NCBI RefSeq assembly: GCF_001945395.1
Contig: NZ_MSXV01000019.1
Location: forward strand, 1 to 64,000
DNA: 64,000 nucleotides
From: Pseudomonas sp. PA15(2017)
Lineage (GTDB): Bacteria > Pseudomonadota > Gammaproteobacteria > Pseudomonadales > Pseudomonadaceae
Reading direction: 5' to 3'
The notes beneath the pieces were generated by a model. The model was not told the DNA's origin and made no database searches. It was given only the letters and a program-made list of their open reading frames with translations. This document shows, in pieces, positions 48,992 to 58,763 of the stretch; within the stretch, counting starts at the first letter, position 1; each line of letters opens with the position of its first letter. The position numbers and the translations under genes are program-made.

Positions 48992-51031
48992 ATGGCTGAC
49001 TTACTGAATATTGGCCTGTCGGGCTTGGCGGCGAACAAGACTTCGCTGTCGGTTACCGGCCATAACATCACCAATATCAACACGCCGGGTTTTTCGCGGC
49101 AGGACACCATCCAGGCGACGCGTACGCCGCAGTTCAGTGGCGCCGGTTATATCGGTAGCGGCACTTCGCTGGTGGACATTCGCCGCAGCTACAGTGAGTT
49201 TCTCACCACCCAACTGCGTAGCAGCACCGCACTGAGCAGCGACGTGAAGGCTTACAAGAGCCAGATCGATCAGCTCGATTCGCTGCTGGCCGGCACGACC
49301 ACGGGCGTCACCCCGTCGCTGCAGAAGTTCTTCTCAGCGCTGCAGACGGCCGCCGAGGATCCGTCCAACCTGCCTGCCCGGCAGTTGGTGCTTTCCGAGG
49401 CCGAAGGCTTGAGTCGGCGCTTCAATACGGTCTACGACCGGCTGAACGAGCAGAACAGCTTCGCCAACAAGCAGATGGGCGCCGTTACCGAGCAGATCAA
49501 CCGGCTTTCCAGTTCCATCGCCAGCCTCAACGAGTCCATCGCGATTGCCCAGGCCAATGGCAGCCAGCCCAACGACCTGCTGGATGCGCGTGAGGAAGCG
49601 CTGCGTCAGCTGTCGACGTTCGTGGGCGTCAACGTCGTGGCGCAGAACGACGGTACGCAAAACGTCTTCATCGGTTCCGGCCAGCCGCTGGTGGTTGGCA
49701 GCAATGCCGCTCGCCTGGAAGTAGTGCCAGGCGCCAATGACCCGAATCGTTCCGAGATCCAGTTCATCGTCGGCGCCTCCCGGCAAAACATCACCAACCA
49801 GGTGACGGGCGGCGAGCTGGGCGGCATCCTGCGTTACCGTGAGGAGGTGCTGGACAAGACCTTCAACTCACTAGGGCGCCTGGCACTGTCCATCAGTGAC
49901 CAGGTCAACAGTCAGCTGGGGCAGGGCCTGGACCTCAAAGGGCAGGTGGGCGCGGCGCTTTTCGGTGACTACAACGAGGCCGCAGTGGCGCGCTTGCGGG
50001 TACTGCCGTCGTCGACCAACAGCAGTAACGCATCGCCAGTACTGAACATCACCAACAGCTCGGTACTGACCACCAGTGATTACCGAGTGGAGTTCGATGG
50101 CACCAATTACTCGGCACGTCGCCTGAGCGACAACCAGCCGATGACCGTGACCCAGAACCCGGCTGGTACCCTGAGCTTCCAGGATAGTGCTGGCCGCAAT
50201 CAGGGGTTTCAGGTGGTGATCGGCACGCCAACGCCTGCTGCCGGTGACTCGTTCGTACTGCAGCCAACCCGCATCGGCGCCTCGACGATGACCACCGTGC
50301 TGGACCAGGCCGATCAACTGGCTTTCGCCGCACCAATACGCGCCGAGGCCAACCTGCAAAACCGCGGCAATGGCGCGATCAGCCAGCCGACACTGCAATC
50401 TACCGGCAGTAATATCAATCCAGCGGCGCTGCAAGCAGCCTTTCCGCCGGTCACCCTGACCTACGATTCGGCAGGCGGCAATTTCACTGGCCTGCCCGCT
50501 GGCGCGACGCTGACGCGCGTGGACAACAAAGGGCAGCCGATCACGCCAGCGCCCACTCCGCTGTTCGAACCCGGCCAGCAGAACCACTATCAGCTGACCC
50601 TGGCAGACGGCACCAGCGTCAACATGAACGTCAGCGGGCGCCCTGAAAATGGCGACCGCTTCAATATCGCATTCAACCTCAACGGCGTTTCCGACAACCG
50701 TAACGCGCTGGCTCTGGTAGGGCTGCAGAGCAAGCAGGTAGTCGGCGTCGATCCTAGCGTCACGGGCATCAGCACCGGTTCGAGCTTCACCGACAGCTAC
50801 GGCGACCTGATCGAGCGGGTCGGTACCCTGACTGCCCAGGCCCGCCAGGATAACGACGCAACCGGTGCTATTCTCAAACAGGCGCAGGACAACCGCGATT
50901 CGCTCTCGGCGGTCAACCTGGATGAGGAGGCCGCCAACCTGATCAAGTTCGAGCAGTACTACAACGCGTCGGCCCAGGTGATTCAAGTTGCGCGCTCGTT
51001 GTTCGATACCCTGATCGGGGCATTCAGGTGA
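48992..51031 (+). CDS. flgK: Hook-filament junction protein FlgK (HAP1)
   Basis: This 679-residue junction protein has a conserved N-terminus (ADLLNIGLSGLAANKTSLSVT, NITNINTPGFSRQ) and C-terminus (NLDEEAANLIKFEQYYNASAQVIQVARSLFDTLI), with long variable middle domains. A pseudomonad FlgK is similar in length. It is exported with FlgN. A 152-base gap with no clear promoter separates it from flgL. Confidence 0.94.
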   Translation: MADLLNIGLSGLAANKTSLSVTGHNITNINTPGFSRQDTIQATRTPQFSGAGYIGSGTSLVDIRRSYSEFLTTQLRSSTALSSDVKAYKSQIDQLDSLLAGTTTGVTPSLQKFFSALQTAAEDPSNLPARQLVLSEAEGLSRRFNTVYDRLNEQNSFANKQMGAVTEQINRLSSSIASLNESIAIAQANGSQPNDLLDAREEALRQLSTFVGVNVVAQNDGTQNVFIGSGQPLVVGSNAARLEVVPGANDPNRSEIQFIVGASRQNITNQVTGGELGGILRYREEVLDKTFNSLGRLALSISDQVNSQLGQGLDLKGQVGAALFGDYNEAAVARLRVLPSSTNSSNASPVLNITNSSVLTTSDYRVEFDGTNYSARRLSDNQPMTVTQNPAGTLSFQDSAGRNQGFQVVIGTPTPAAGDSFVLQPTRIGASTMTTVLDQADQLAFAAPIRAEANLQNRGNGAISQPTLQSTGSNINPAALQAAFPPVTLTYDSAGGNFTGLPAGATLTRVDNKGQPITPAPTPLFEPGQQNHYQLTLADGTSVNMNVSGRPENGDRFNIAFNLNGVSDNRNALALVGLQSKQVVGVDPSVTGISTGSSFTDSYGDLIERVGTLTAQARQDNDATGAILKQAQDNRDSLSAVNLDEEAANLIKFEQYYNASAQVIQVARSLFDTLIGAFR

Positions 51032-51183
51032 TAGGCCGGGCTTTGGCTCACCATGCCCGCCCCACAGGTTGCAAATAAACGATTTTCGGTTCTGCGCCCG
51101 GCGCAGGCCGGGTGATGAACAAAATCCCAACACGGGTGCGGCTCTGGTAATTCCCAGTTACCGCTAGAGAAGACGAGGCAGTT

Positions 51184-52428
51184 ATGCGTATTTCCACTCT
51201 CCAGGCGTTCAACAACGGCGTTCAAGGCCTGCAGCGCAACTACGCCAATGCCATCCGCACCCAAGAGCAGATCAGCACCGGCAATCGCATCCTCACGCCT
51301 GCTGACGATCCGGTCGCGTCGGTGCGCTTGCTGCAGCTCGAGCAGCAGCAGAATGTGCTGACCCAGCATAAGGAAAACCTGAATGCGGCAGACAACAGCC
51401 TCGTCCAGGAAGAAAGCGTTTTGCAGTCGGTCAATACCGTACTCAACCGGGTGCAGGAACTTGCGGCCACTGCCGGTAACGGCGCACTGGCGCCCGAGCA
51501 GCGCAAAGCTATCGCCGCGGAATTGCGTGAGCGTGAGGATGAACTGCTCGGCCTGATGAATACCAAGAATGCCCGTGGTGAATACCTGTTCTCGGGTTTT
51601 CAAGGCAAAGCCGAGCCTTTCGTCCGCAATGCCGATGGCACTTACAGTTATCAGGGCGATGAAGGACAGCGCAAGCTGGAAATTGCCAGCTCGCTCAGCG
51701 TGCCGATCAGTGACAACGGCAAGAAGGTATTTCAGGACGTCATCAATGCCGGTCGCCTGGATGCGGCTGTCGCCGCTCAGCCTGGATCTACCCTGCGTGC
51801 CTCTACACCGTTGGTTCAGGACGAGGTGGCATTCAGCGGCACACCGCGTTTTCCGGACGCTGGCGTCGATATCGTCTTCGGCAATCCCGATGCCAACAGC
51901 TACGAGATATTCGCAGCTGGAACCACTACACCTGCCTTGGGCAGCGGCGCCATGGATGACCAGGCCGACGCTAGCGATAAGCTGGTATTTCGCGGTGTGG
52001 TGATCAATTTCGATGGGGCTCCCGCTGCAGGCGATACGGTCACCGTCACTTCCGACCCCAGCCGGCAGAAACAGGGCGCGCTCGATACCATCGCCAATCT
52101 GCGTAGAGCGCTCGAAGAATCACCAGCAACGCCGGAGGGTAACCTTCAGGTCCGCGATGCCGTCGCGCAGGCGATGACCAACCTGTCGCATGCCAGCGTT
52201 ACAGTCGACGGCACCCGTGGCGACATTGGCGCGCGGCGAAACATTATCGAAAGTACGCTGAACAGCAACGAAGATACCGCCCTCGCCAACAAGTCGGTGC
52301 AAGCGGAATTGCGTGAGCTGGACTACCCCGAGGCACTCTCTCGCCTGTCTTTCCAAACGCTGATTCTCGAGGCTGCGCAGCAGAGTTATGTGAAAGTCAG
52401 CAGTTTGAATCTGTTCAATAAGCTCTGA
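51184..52428 (+). CDS. flgL: Hook-filament junction protein FlgL (HAP3)
   Basis: This 414-residue flagellin-like protein has an N-terminal coiled coil (MRISTLQAFNNGVQGLQRNY, EQISTGNRILTPADDPVASVRLL) and a C-terminal coiled coil (LDYPEALSRLSFQTLILEAAQQSYVKVSSLNLFNKL). GACGAGG precedes the ATG. It is the last flagellar structural gene in the window; fliC would be expected beyond the glycosylation island. Confidence 0.94.
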   Translation: MRISTLQAFNNGVQGLQRNYANAIRTQEQISTGNRILTPADDPVASVRLLQLEQQQNVLTQHKENLNAADNSLVQEESVLQSVNTVLNRVQELAATAGNGALAPEQRKAIAAELREREDELLGLMNTKNARGEYLFSGFQGKAEPFVRNADGTYSYQGDEGQRKLEIASSLSVPISDNGKKVFQDVINAGRLDAAVAAQPGSTLRASTPLVQDEVAFSGTPRFPDAGVDIVFGNPDANSYEIFAAGTTTPALGSGAMDDQADASDKLVFRGVVINFDGAPAAGDTVTVTSDPSRQKQGALDTIANLRRALEESPATPEGNLQVRDAVAQAMTNLSHASVTVDGTRGDIGARRNIIESTLNSNEDTALANKSVQAELRELDYPEALSRLSFQTLILEAAQQSYVKVSSLNLFNKL

Positions 52429-52583
52429 CCGTTCGAAGCCCGGCTCACCAGACCTCTGGCTACTGTTCACCGGCGCTGTGCGTCGAAAGCCATGCCCGGC
52501 ATGATGGCCTACTTTTTGCCTCATCTGTAGTAATGTAGGTGTGTGCCGGCTAATTGGCAGGATTCTAGAGCGAGGGAATTGGC

Positions 52584-53354
52584 ATGAAAGCGGTCATTCT
52601 TGCCGGCGGGCTGGGTACAAGGATCAGTGAGGAATCCCACCTCAGACCCAAGCCCATGATCGAGATCGGTGGCAAGCCGATTCTCTGGCACATCATGAAG
52701 ATCTACTCCCACCACGGTATTCAGGATTTTGTCATCTGCCTGGGCTACAAGGGCTACGTGATCAAGGAATACTTCGCCAATTACTTCCTGCACATGTCTG
52801 ACGTGACCTTCGACATGTCGAAGAACGCCATGGAAGTTCATCAACGCTACGTGGAGCCCTGGCGTGTCACGCTGGTCAATACCGGTGAAGACACTCTGAC
52901 CGGTGGACGCCTGCGCAGGGTGCGCGAGCATCTGGGCGACGGGCCGTTCTGCTTCACCTATGGCGATGGTGTGGCGGATGTCGACATCCGAGCCCTGATC
53001 GACTTTCACAAGGCCCATGGCAAGCCGGCGACGGTCACTGCCATCCAGCCGCCCGGCCGTTACGGTGCTCTGAACATGGAGGGCGACCGGGTCGGAGCGT
53101 TCCAGGAGAAGCCTGCCGGCGACGGTGCCTGGATCAATGGCGGTTTCTTCGTGCTCGACCCTTCGGTCATCGACTACATCGACGGCGATCAGAGCAGTTG
53201 GGAAGGCGAGCCGCTGACGCGGCTCGCGGAGCAGAACCAGCTCATGGCGTTCCGTCATCGTGGCTTCTGGCAGGCGATGGATACGCTGCGTGACAAGAAT
53301 CAGCTCAACGACCTCTGGTACCGCGGGGAGGCGCCTTGGAACCTATGGCGATGA
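52584..53354 (+). CDS. rfbF: Glucose-1-phosphate cytidylyltransferase (RfbF)
   Basis: This 256-residue nucleotidyltransferase makes CDP-glucose from CTP and glucose 1-phosphate. The N-terminal nucleotide motif is [19 protein letters not shown] (about 6-25), with the active-site Lys. It also has [14 protein letters not shown] (about 124-137) with the Mg-binding Asp and [20 protein letters not shown]. It is the first gene of the putative flagellin glycosylation operon, after a 155-base gap from flgL. It overlaps rfbG. Confidence 0.94.
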   Translation: MKAVILAGGLGTRISEESHLRPKPMIEIGGKPILWHIMKIYSHHGIQDFVICLGYKGYVIKEYFANYFLHMSDVTFDMSKNAMEVHQRYVEPWRVTLVNTGEDTLTGGRLRRVREHLGDGPFCFTYGDGVADVDIRALIDFHKAHGKPATVTAIQPPGRYGALNMEGDRVGAFQEKPAGDGAWINGGFFVLDPSVIDYIDGDQSSWEGEPLTRLAEQNQLMAFRHRGFWQAMDTLRDKNQLNDLWYRGEAPWNLWR

Positions 53355-54427
53355 CTGCTTTTGCAAAGCGCTACCAGGGACGCAGAGTCTTGCTGACCGG
53401 ACATACCGGGTTCAAAGGTACTTGGCTCGCCGCCTGGCTGGTCGAGCTTGGCGCCGAAGTGATCGGTTTTTCCCTGCCGTCTGAAGTGGACGGCGCGTCT
53501 GCTCATTGGGATGCATTGGGCCTGCCGGTTACCGACCGGCGTGGTGATATCCGCGATGCCGTTGCGCTGCAGCGCCTGGTGGCCGAGTTCCAGCCCGAGA
53601 TCGTGTTTCATCTGGCGGCCCAGTCGCTGGTGCGGCCCTCTTACCGCCAGCCTCTGGATGCGTGGTCGAGCAATGTGCAGGGCACTGCCAACTTACTGGA
53701 GGCCTGCCGTTTGACGCCCGGCATTACCGCCGTGGTGGTGGTCACCACCGACAAGGTGTATGCCAACCGCGAATGGCCCTGGGGATATCGTGAGTGCGAC
53801 GAGCTGGCTGGTCATGATCCCTACAGCGCATCCAAGGCGGCCACCGAACTGTTGTGTGACAGCTACCGCAAGTCGTTCTGGCATCGGTCTGGCCCTTTGC
53901 TGGCGACGGCTCGTGCCGGCAATGTGATCGGTGGTGGCGACTGGGCGGAGGATCGGCTGATCCCCGATCTGGTTCGTGCGCTACGGACCGGGCAGCCACT
54001 ACTGATTCGTTCGCCGTCCTCCACGCGACCCTGGCAGCACGTGCTCGAGTGTCTGTCCGGCTATCTGCTGTTGGGGCAGCGCTTACTGGAAGGTGACCGC
54101 GCTTGTGCCGAAGCCTGGAACTTCGGCCCGGCGCCCGAGGCCAACCGAAGCGTGGCTGAAATACTCCAGGCTCTGCGGGAGTACTGGCCAACTCTCAACT
54201 GGCAAGCCGGTGCCGAGGATGGTTTGCACGAGGCACGTCTGCTTTATCTGGACAGCGCCAAGGCTCGTGCCGGGCTGAGCTGGATACCAGTCTGGCCGCT
54301 GGCCACTGCGCTGCAGATGACCGCTGAATGGTATCGTCGTAGTCACGAGCGAGGCGAGGCCTGCACCCGTGAGCAATTGCTGCACTTCATCGGTGCCGCG
54401 AGGCGGGCCAGGTGCGTATGGGCCTGA
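53345..54427 (+). CDS. rfbG: CDP-glucose 4,6-dehydratase (RfbG)
   Basis: This 360-residue extended SDR dehydrates CDP-D-glucose to CDP-4-keto-6-deoxy-D-glucose. The NAD motif GHTGFKG is at about 19-25, and [13 protein letters not shown] has catalytic Tyr160/Lys164. The ATG at 53345 overlaps the rfbF gene by ten bases; a second ATG at 53351 forms an ATGA overlap, and a TTG precedes. Together with rfbF it starts the CDP-deoxysugar pathway. Confidence 0.93.
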   Translation: MAMTAFAKRYQGRRVLLTGHTGFKGTWLAAWLVELGAEVIGFSLPSEVDGASAHWDALGLPVTDRRGDIRDAVALQRLVAEFQPEIVFHLAAQSLVRPSYRQPLDAWSSNVQGTANLLEACRLTPGITAVVVVTTDKVYANREWPWGYRECDELAGHDPYSASKAATELLCDSYRKSFWHRSGPLLATARAGNVIGGGDWAEDRLIPDLVRALRTGQPLLIRSPSSTRPWQHVLECLSGYLLLGQRLLEGDRACAEAWNFGPAPEANRSVAEILQALREYWPTLNWQAGAEDGLHEARLLYLDSAKARAGLSWIPVWPLATALQMTAEWYRRSHERGEACTREQLLHFIGAARRARCVWA

Positions 54428-54975
54428 CGGCGAGCGCAACTCCCATCGAAGGCCTGTTGCGCGTCGATTGCGATTCCCATCGTGATGAGCGGGGCGCTTT
54501 CACCCGCCTGTTCTGCGCCAGCGAACTCGCGCCGCTGCTGGGCGAAAGACGCATCGTACAGATCAACCAGTCGCTCACCCGCCAAGCGGGAGCGGTGCGC
54601 GGTCTGCATTTCCAGCATTTCCCCTATGCTGAGATGAAACTGGTGCGCTGTATCCGAGGGCAGGTGTGGGACGTGGTAGCTGATCTGCGCCGTGATTCTC
54701 CGACCTTCCTGCTCTGGCATGCCGAGGTTCTGAGCGAGGAAAACCGGCGTTTGCTGGTGATACCGGAGGGCTGCGCCCATGGTTTTCAGGTGCTGGAGGA
54801 GGACAGCGAGATGCTCTACCTGCACACCGAGTTCTATCGCCCTGAAGCGGAGAGTGGGGTATGCCACGATGATCCCGCGTTGACCATAGACTGGCCGTTA
54901 CCGGTGCGAGACCTCTCGGCACGCGATCGGCGGCATCCCCCGATCACCATGGATTTCAGAGGGCTGGCACGATGA
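54418..54975 (+). CDS. RmlC-type NDP-4-keto-6-deoxyhexose 3,5-epimerase-like protein
   Basis: This 185-residue cupin of the dTDP-4-dehydrorhamnose 3,5-epimerase family has the catalytic His in VRGLHFQ, the basic Lys/Arg in MKLVRCIRG, the Asp in VWDVVADLR and IPEGCAHGFQVLEE. With RfbF/RfbG upstream the substrate is probably a CDP-4-keto-6-deoxyhexose rather than a dTDP sugar. Whether it epimerises C3, C5 or both cannot be seen. The start lies inside the rfbG end, and the stop overlaps the next gene by four bases. Confidence 0.85.
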   Translation: MGLTASATPIEGLLRVDCDSHRDERGAFTRLFCASELAPLLGERRIVQINQSLTRQAGAVRGLHFQHFPYAEMKLVRCIRGQVWDVVADLRRDSPTFLLWHAEVLSEENRRLLVIPEGCAHGFQVLEEDSEMLYLHTEFYRPEAESGVCHDDPALTIDWPLPVRDLSARDRRHPPITMDFRGLAR

Positions 54976-56195
54976 ACTGTCGTCACTGCCAGGCCCAACT
55001 GCAGCATTCCTTCCTCGATCTGGGCTATGCGCCGCCGTCGAACGCTTACCTGACCGCGGCGGCTCTGAGCCGGCCCGAGCGCTATTATCCGCTGCGCCTG
55101 TGGGTTTGTGAGCAATGCTGGCTGGTGCAGACCGAGGATTACGCTGACGCCGGTGAGCTGTTCGACGCTGATTACGCCTATTTCTCCTCCACTTCCAGCA
55201 GCTGGTTGGCGCACGCACGCACCTATGTCGAGCGCATGCGCGAGGCTCTGGCGCTAGGGGCGAGCAGCCTGGTGATCGAGGTGGCTTCGAACGATGGTTA
55301 CCTGCTACGCAACTTCGTCGAGGCCGGCGTACCTTGCCTGGGGGTAGAACCGACCGCCAGCACCGCTGACGCTGCCGAGCGACTGGGTATTCCAGTACTG
55401 CGCGAGTTCTTTGGTGAGGCTCTCGGCCAGCGTTTGGCCGAAGAGGGTCGGCAGGCCGACCTGTTGCTGGGCAACAACGTATTCGCCCACGTGCCGGATA
55501 TCAACGACTTCTCACGCGGGCTGAAGGCAGCGCTCAAGCCCGGCGGTACTCTGACCCTGGAGTTTCCGCACCTGCTTCGTCTGATTGAGCTGGTGCAATT
55601 CGACACTGTCTACCACGAGCACTTTTCCTATCTGTCTCTGTACAGCGTGCAGCGCATCCTCGATGTCGCGGGTTTGCGTATTCACGATGTCGAGGAGTTG
55701 AACACCCACGGCGGCAGCCTGCGTATCCACGCTTCGCATCAGGATGACGCCAGGCCCAGCTCGGCGGCGGTCGATGCGGTGCTGCGTGCCGAGCAACAGG
55801 CCGGGCTGCGTGATATGGCTACCTACCAGGGCTTTCAAGCGCGTGCCGATCGATTGAAGGACGATCTGCTCGGCTTTCTGTTGGAGCAGAAGCGGGCGGG
55901 GCAGCGTGTCGCTGCCTACGGTGCGGCCGCCAAGGGTAATACCATCCTCAACTACGCCGGTATCAAGCCCGACTTGTTGCCCTGTGTGTTCGATGCAGCG
56001 CCGTCTAAGCAGGGCAGGTATCTGCCGGGCAGCCATGTGCCGATCCGCTCTGCGCAGGAGTTGGACGAGGTACGCCCGGATCTGCTGTTGATTCTGCCGT
56101 GGAATATCACCGACGAGGTGATGGCACAGAACCAACGCATCCGCGAGTGGGGCGGCCGCTTCGTCACCGCGGTGCCTCGCCTGGAGGTGAAATGA
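54972..56195 (+). CDS. Sugar C-methyltransferase, TylCIII/KijD1-like
   Basis: This 407-residue three-part methyltransferase has an N-terminal zinc-binding domain with C3xxC6 and C46xxC49 and a SAM-binding Rossmann domain with EVASNDGYLL at about 103-112. A conserved YHEHFSYLS lies near 216, and a C-terminal domain has AYGAAAKGNTILNY near 316. Proteins of this layout (TylCIII, KijD1) add a methyl to C3 of NDP-4-keto-deoxysugars. Here the substrate would be a CDP-linked ketosugar. It is coupled at both ends by four-base overlaps. Confidence 0.85.
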   Translation: MNCRHCQAQLQHSFLDLGYAPPSNAYLTAAALSRPERYYPLRLWVCEQCWLVQTEDYADAGELFDADYAYFSSTSSSWLAHARTYVERMREALALGASSLVIEVASNDGYLLRNFVEAGVPCLGVEPTASTADAAERLGIPVLREFFGEALGQRLAEEGRQADLLLGNNVFAHVPDINDFSRGLKAALKPGGTLTLEFPHLLRLIELVQFDTVYHEHFSYLSLYSVQRILDVAGLRIHDVEELNTHGGSLRIHASHQDDARPSSAAVDAVLRAEQQAGLRDMATYQGFQARADRLKDDLLGFLLEQKRAGQRVAAYGAAAKGNTILNYAGIKPDLLPCVFDAAPSKQGRYLPGSHVPIRSAQELDEVRPDLLLILPWNITDEVMAQNQRIREWGGRFVTAVPRLEVK

Positions 56196-57316
56196 AGCCG
56201 CGCATCCAGTACACCCAGCCGTCGATTTCCGAGCTGGAAGTGCAGTATGTGACCGATGCCGCCCGCCACGGCTGGGGGCCGCGTTGCTATGAGTACATCG
56301 AGCGTTTCGAGGCGGCCTTCAGGCGACACCTGGGTGTCAAGCACGCTATCGCCACCTCGAGCTGCACCGGTGCCATGCATATGGGCCTGGCGGCGCTCGG
56401 TGTCGGGCCGGGCGACGAGGTCATTCTCGCCGACACCAATTGGATCGCCTCGGTGGCGCCGGCCGTGCATCTGGGAGCGACACCGGTGTTCGTCGATATC
56501 TGCCAGGAAAGCTGGTGCCTGGATGCCGCGCGTGTTGAGGAGGCCATCACGCCGCGCACTCGGGTAATCATCGCTGTTCACCTGTACGGCAACCTCTGTG
56601 CCATGGACGAACTGCTGGCCATCGGTAAGCGCTACGGTATAGCGGTTATCGAAGATGCAGCCGAGGCCATCGGCTCCGAATGGCAGGGCCAGCGCGCCGG
56701 TAGCATGGGGCGCTTTGGTGTGTTCTCCTTCCATGGCACCAAGACTATGACCACTGGCGAAGGCGGCATGTTCGTCACTAACGACGACGAGCTGTTCGAG
56801 CGGGTGTTAAGCCTGTCCAACCATGGCCGGGTGAAAGAGCAGACGCGTCAGTTCTGGCCCGACCTGCTGGGTTTCAAATATAAGATTTCCAACCTGCAGG
56901 CCGCGCTGGGCTGTGCCCAGACCGAGCGTATTGACGAGCTTATCGAGCGCAAGCGGGCCATCATGGCAGTCTATCGCGAGCGTCTAGGCCATCTGTCAGG
57001 CTTGAGCCTGAACCCACAGCCGGAGGGTACCCGCATCGGCGCCTGGATGCCCACGGTAGTCTTCGACACGGCCCTTGGTATCACCCGCGAGCGTCTGTTG
57101 AGCCGCTTCGTGGCGGACAATATCGATGCCCGGGTGTTTTTCTACCCGCTTTCGGGGTTGCCGATGTTTCAGGGGCGTGTGCCGGCCGCAGGCGGCCACT
57201 CGGCCAGCATTCCCGAACGGGCCGTCAACCTGCCGAGCTTCCATGACATGACCGATGCCGATATAGACCGCGTCTGCGGGGTGGTCGAGGCGCTGCATGG
57301 GGAGGCTAGGCGGTGA
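56192..57316 (+). CDS. DegT/DnrJ/EryC1-family sugar aminotransferase
   Basis: This 374-residue fold-type I PLP enzyme starts at the ATG at 56192, which overlaps the preceding stop and has GGAGG upstream. The PLP lysine is present in FHGTKTMTTGEGG (K184), so it is an aminotransferase, not an RfbH-like dehydrase in which Lys is replaced. VIEDAAEAIGS holds the PLP-nitrogen Asp. The pattern is close to GDP-perosamine synthase-type C4 aminotransferases. It would place an amino group on the CDP-ketosugar. Confidence 0.9.
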   Translation: MKPRIQYTQPSISELEVQYVTDAARHGWGPRCYEYIERFEAAFRRHLGVKHAIATSSCTGAMHMGLAALGVGPGDEVILADTNWIASVAPAVHLGATPVFVDICQESWCLDAARVEEAITPRTRVIIAVHLYGNLCAMDELLAIGKRYGIAVIEDAAEAIGSEWQGQRAGSMGRFGVFSFHGTKTMTTGEGGMFVTNDDELFERVLSLSNHGRVKEQTRQFWPDLLGFKYKISNLQAALGCAQTERIDELIERKRAIMAVYRERLGHLSGLSLNPQPEGTRIGAWMPTVVFDTALGITRERLLSRFVADNIDARVFFYPLSGLPMFQGRVPAAGGHSASIPERAVNLPSFHDMTDADIDRVCGVVEALHGEARR

Positions 57317-58041
57317 GCACGGTGGTGATCTCCCAACCGATGTACTTCCCTTGGGTAGGTATGTTCGAACAGTGGCGGTTGGCCGACGATTTCTCTTTTT
57401 TCGATAATGTCCAGTTCGCCCGCGGCTTCATCAACAGGGTGCAATACAAGACTCCTGACGGCAGCGCATGGCTGACGGTGCCACTGCGCCAGCACAGCCG
57501 TGACACGCGTATCTGCGACCTGGAGTGCGCCGAAGAGTCGGGCTGGCGCGACAAGCACCTGCGTACCCTGGCCATGGCACTGTCCGGCACGCCGCATCTG
57601 CAGGATGCGCTCGGACTGGCCGAGTCTGTGCTGCTGCGCCGTGACCTGGGTCTCTGCGAACTGCTCATCGAAGGCATGCAGGCGGTGGCAGGCTACTTCG
57701 ACCTGCTGGACGGCAAGCGCCTGCATCGCTCCTCGCAATTAGCGGTGACGGGTCGCAAGAGTGAATTGATTCAGGGTCTGGTAGCGCACTTGGGTGGCGA
57801 CCGCTACGTGACAGGGATGGGCGCCCTGAATTACCTGGATCACGAAGCTTTCGAGCAGGCCGGTATCGAAGTCTGCTACATGGATTACCGCAAGCGTGAG
57901 TATCCACAGAAGTTTTCCACATTTACCCCTTACGTCACCATCCTCGATCTGGTGGCCAACTGCGGACGAGAAGGTAGAGCCGTCATAGAATCAGGTGTTA
58001 TTCACTGGCGGCAGGCGCTGGCAGCGAGGGGACAGGTATGA
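57313..58041 (+). CDS. WbqC-family protein
   Basis: This 242-residue protein starts with GTG at 57313, which overlaps the previous stop by four bases. It has the family signature QPMYFPWVGMFEQ, then FFDNVQFARGFINRVQYKTPDG and WLTVPL, and a later LNYLDHEAFEQAGI. WbqC-like proteins occur in O-antigen and flagellin loci with amino sugars and have been suggested to help N-acylate them (for example with glycine). The activity here is inferred from context only. Confidence 0.85.
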   Translation: MSTVVISQPMYFPWVGMFEQWRLADDFSFFDNVQFARGFINRVQYKTPDGSAWLTVPLRQHSRDTRICDLECAEESGWRDKHLRTLAMALSGTPHLQDALGLAESVLLRRDLGLCELLIEGMQAVAGYFDLLDGKRLHRSSQLAVTGRKSELIQGLVAHLGGDRYVTGMGALNYLDHEAFEQAGIEVCYMDYRKREYPQKFSTFTPYVTILDLVANCGREGRAVIESGVIHWRQALAARGQV

Positions 58042-58763
58042 GTAAGTTGAATGAAGTGACTTCGCAGTACAAGCCGGGAGCTGTGACTTCTCTGGAGAAC
58101 GAGCTGATCCTCAACTGGTACCCGCCGCGTATCCTGCGCCGTCTCGAAGTGCTGAAACCGAATTCTCTGCTGGAGCTGGGACTGGGTCATGGCTATACCA
58201 CGGCACTGTTCAACCAGTATTTCCAGCGCCACGTGGTGCTCGAGGGGGCGTCGGTGGTGATCGACTTGTTTCGGCAAAACTATCCGGGGCTGAACATCGA
58301 ACTGGTGGAGGGCTATTTCGAGCACTTCGACAGCGACGAGCACTTCGACGTGGTGATGATGGGCTTCATCCTCGAGCATGTGGACGACCCCGGGCTGATC
58401 CTGCGTCGCTTCCGCGGCAATCTGCGCCCCGATGGTCGGCTCTACGTCGCGGTTCCCAACGCCAAGTCACTTAATCGACGTCTGGGACTGGCCATGGGCA
58501 AGATCGACGATATTTACGGACTCAACGCCAATGACCACGCGCTAGGTCATCAGCGTCAGTTTTGCCGCGACACCCTCAAGGAGCTGCTACAGGCGGAAGG
58601 CTACCAAGTCACTTGGGAGGAAGGCATCTACCTCAAACCGCTGCCGCTCGGCTACATGCAAACCATGCCGGAGTTCGAGGAGAACCTGCAGGCCATGTGC
58701 GAGGTGGGTGTGGACTTTCCAGATCTTTGCGTCGGTCTTCTGATGGAAGTGCAGGTCGCCTGA
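58038..58763 (+). CDS. Class I SAM-dependent methyltransferase
   Basis: This 241-residue Rossmann-fold methyltransferase has motif I as LLELGLGHGYTTALF (about 44-58), FDVVMMGFILEHVDDP near 110 and a Methyltransf_23-type LRPDGRLYVAVPN segment. The acceptor is not shown by sequence. A sugar hydroxyl or amino group of the flagellin glycan is plausible. It is coupled to WbqC (ATGA) and to the next gene (TGATG). Confidence 0.85.
   Translation: MSKLNEVTSQYKPGAVTSLENELILNWYPPRILRRLEVLKPNSLLELGLGHGYTTALFNQYFQRHVVLEGASVVIDLFRQNYPGLNIELVEGYFEHFDSDEHFDVVMMGFILEHVDDPGLILRRFRGNLRPDGRLYVAVPNAKSLNRRLGLAMGKIDDIYGLNANDHALGHQRQFCRDTLKELLQAEGYQVTWEEGIYLKPLPLGYMQTMPEFEENLQAMCEVGVDFPDLCVGLLMEVQVA

Noticed and set aside
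56192..57316. RfbH-type 3-dehydrase (CDP-3,6-dideoxyhexose pathway) for the DegT-family gene
   Set aside because: The PLP lysine is kept (K184) and no iron-sulphur cysteine set is visible, so an aminotransferase is the better call despite the rfbF-rfbG context.
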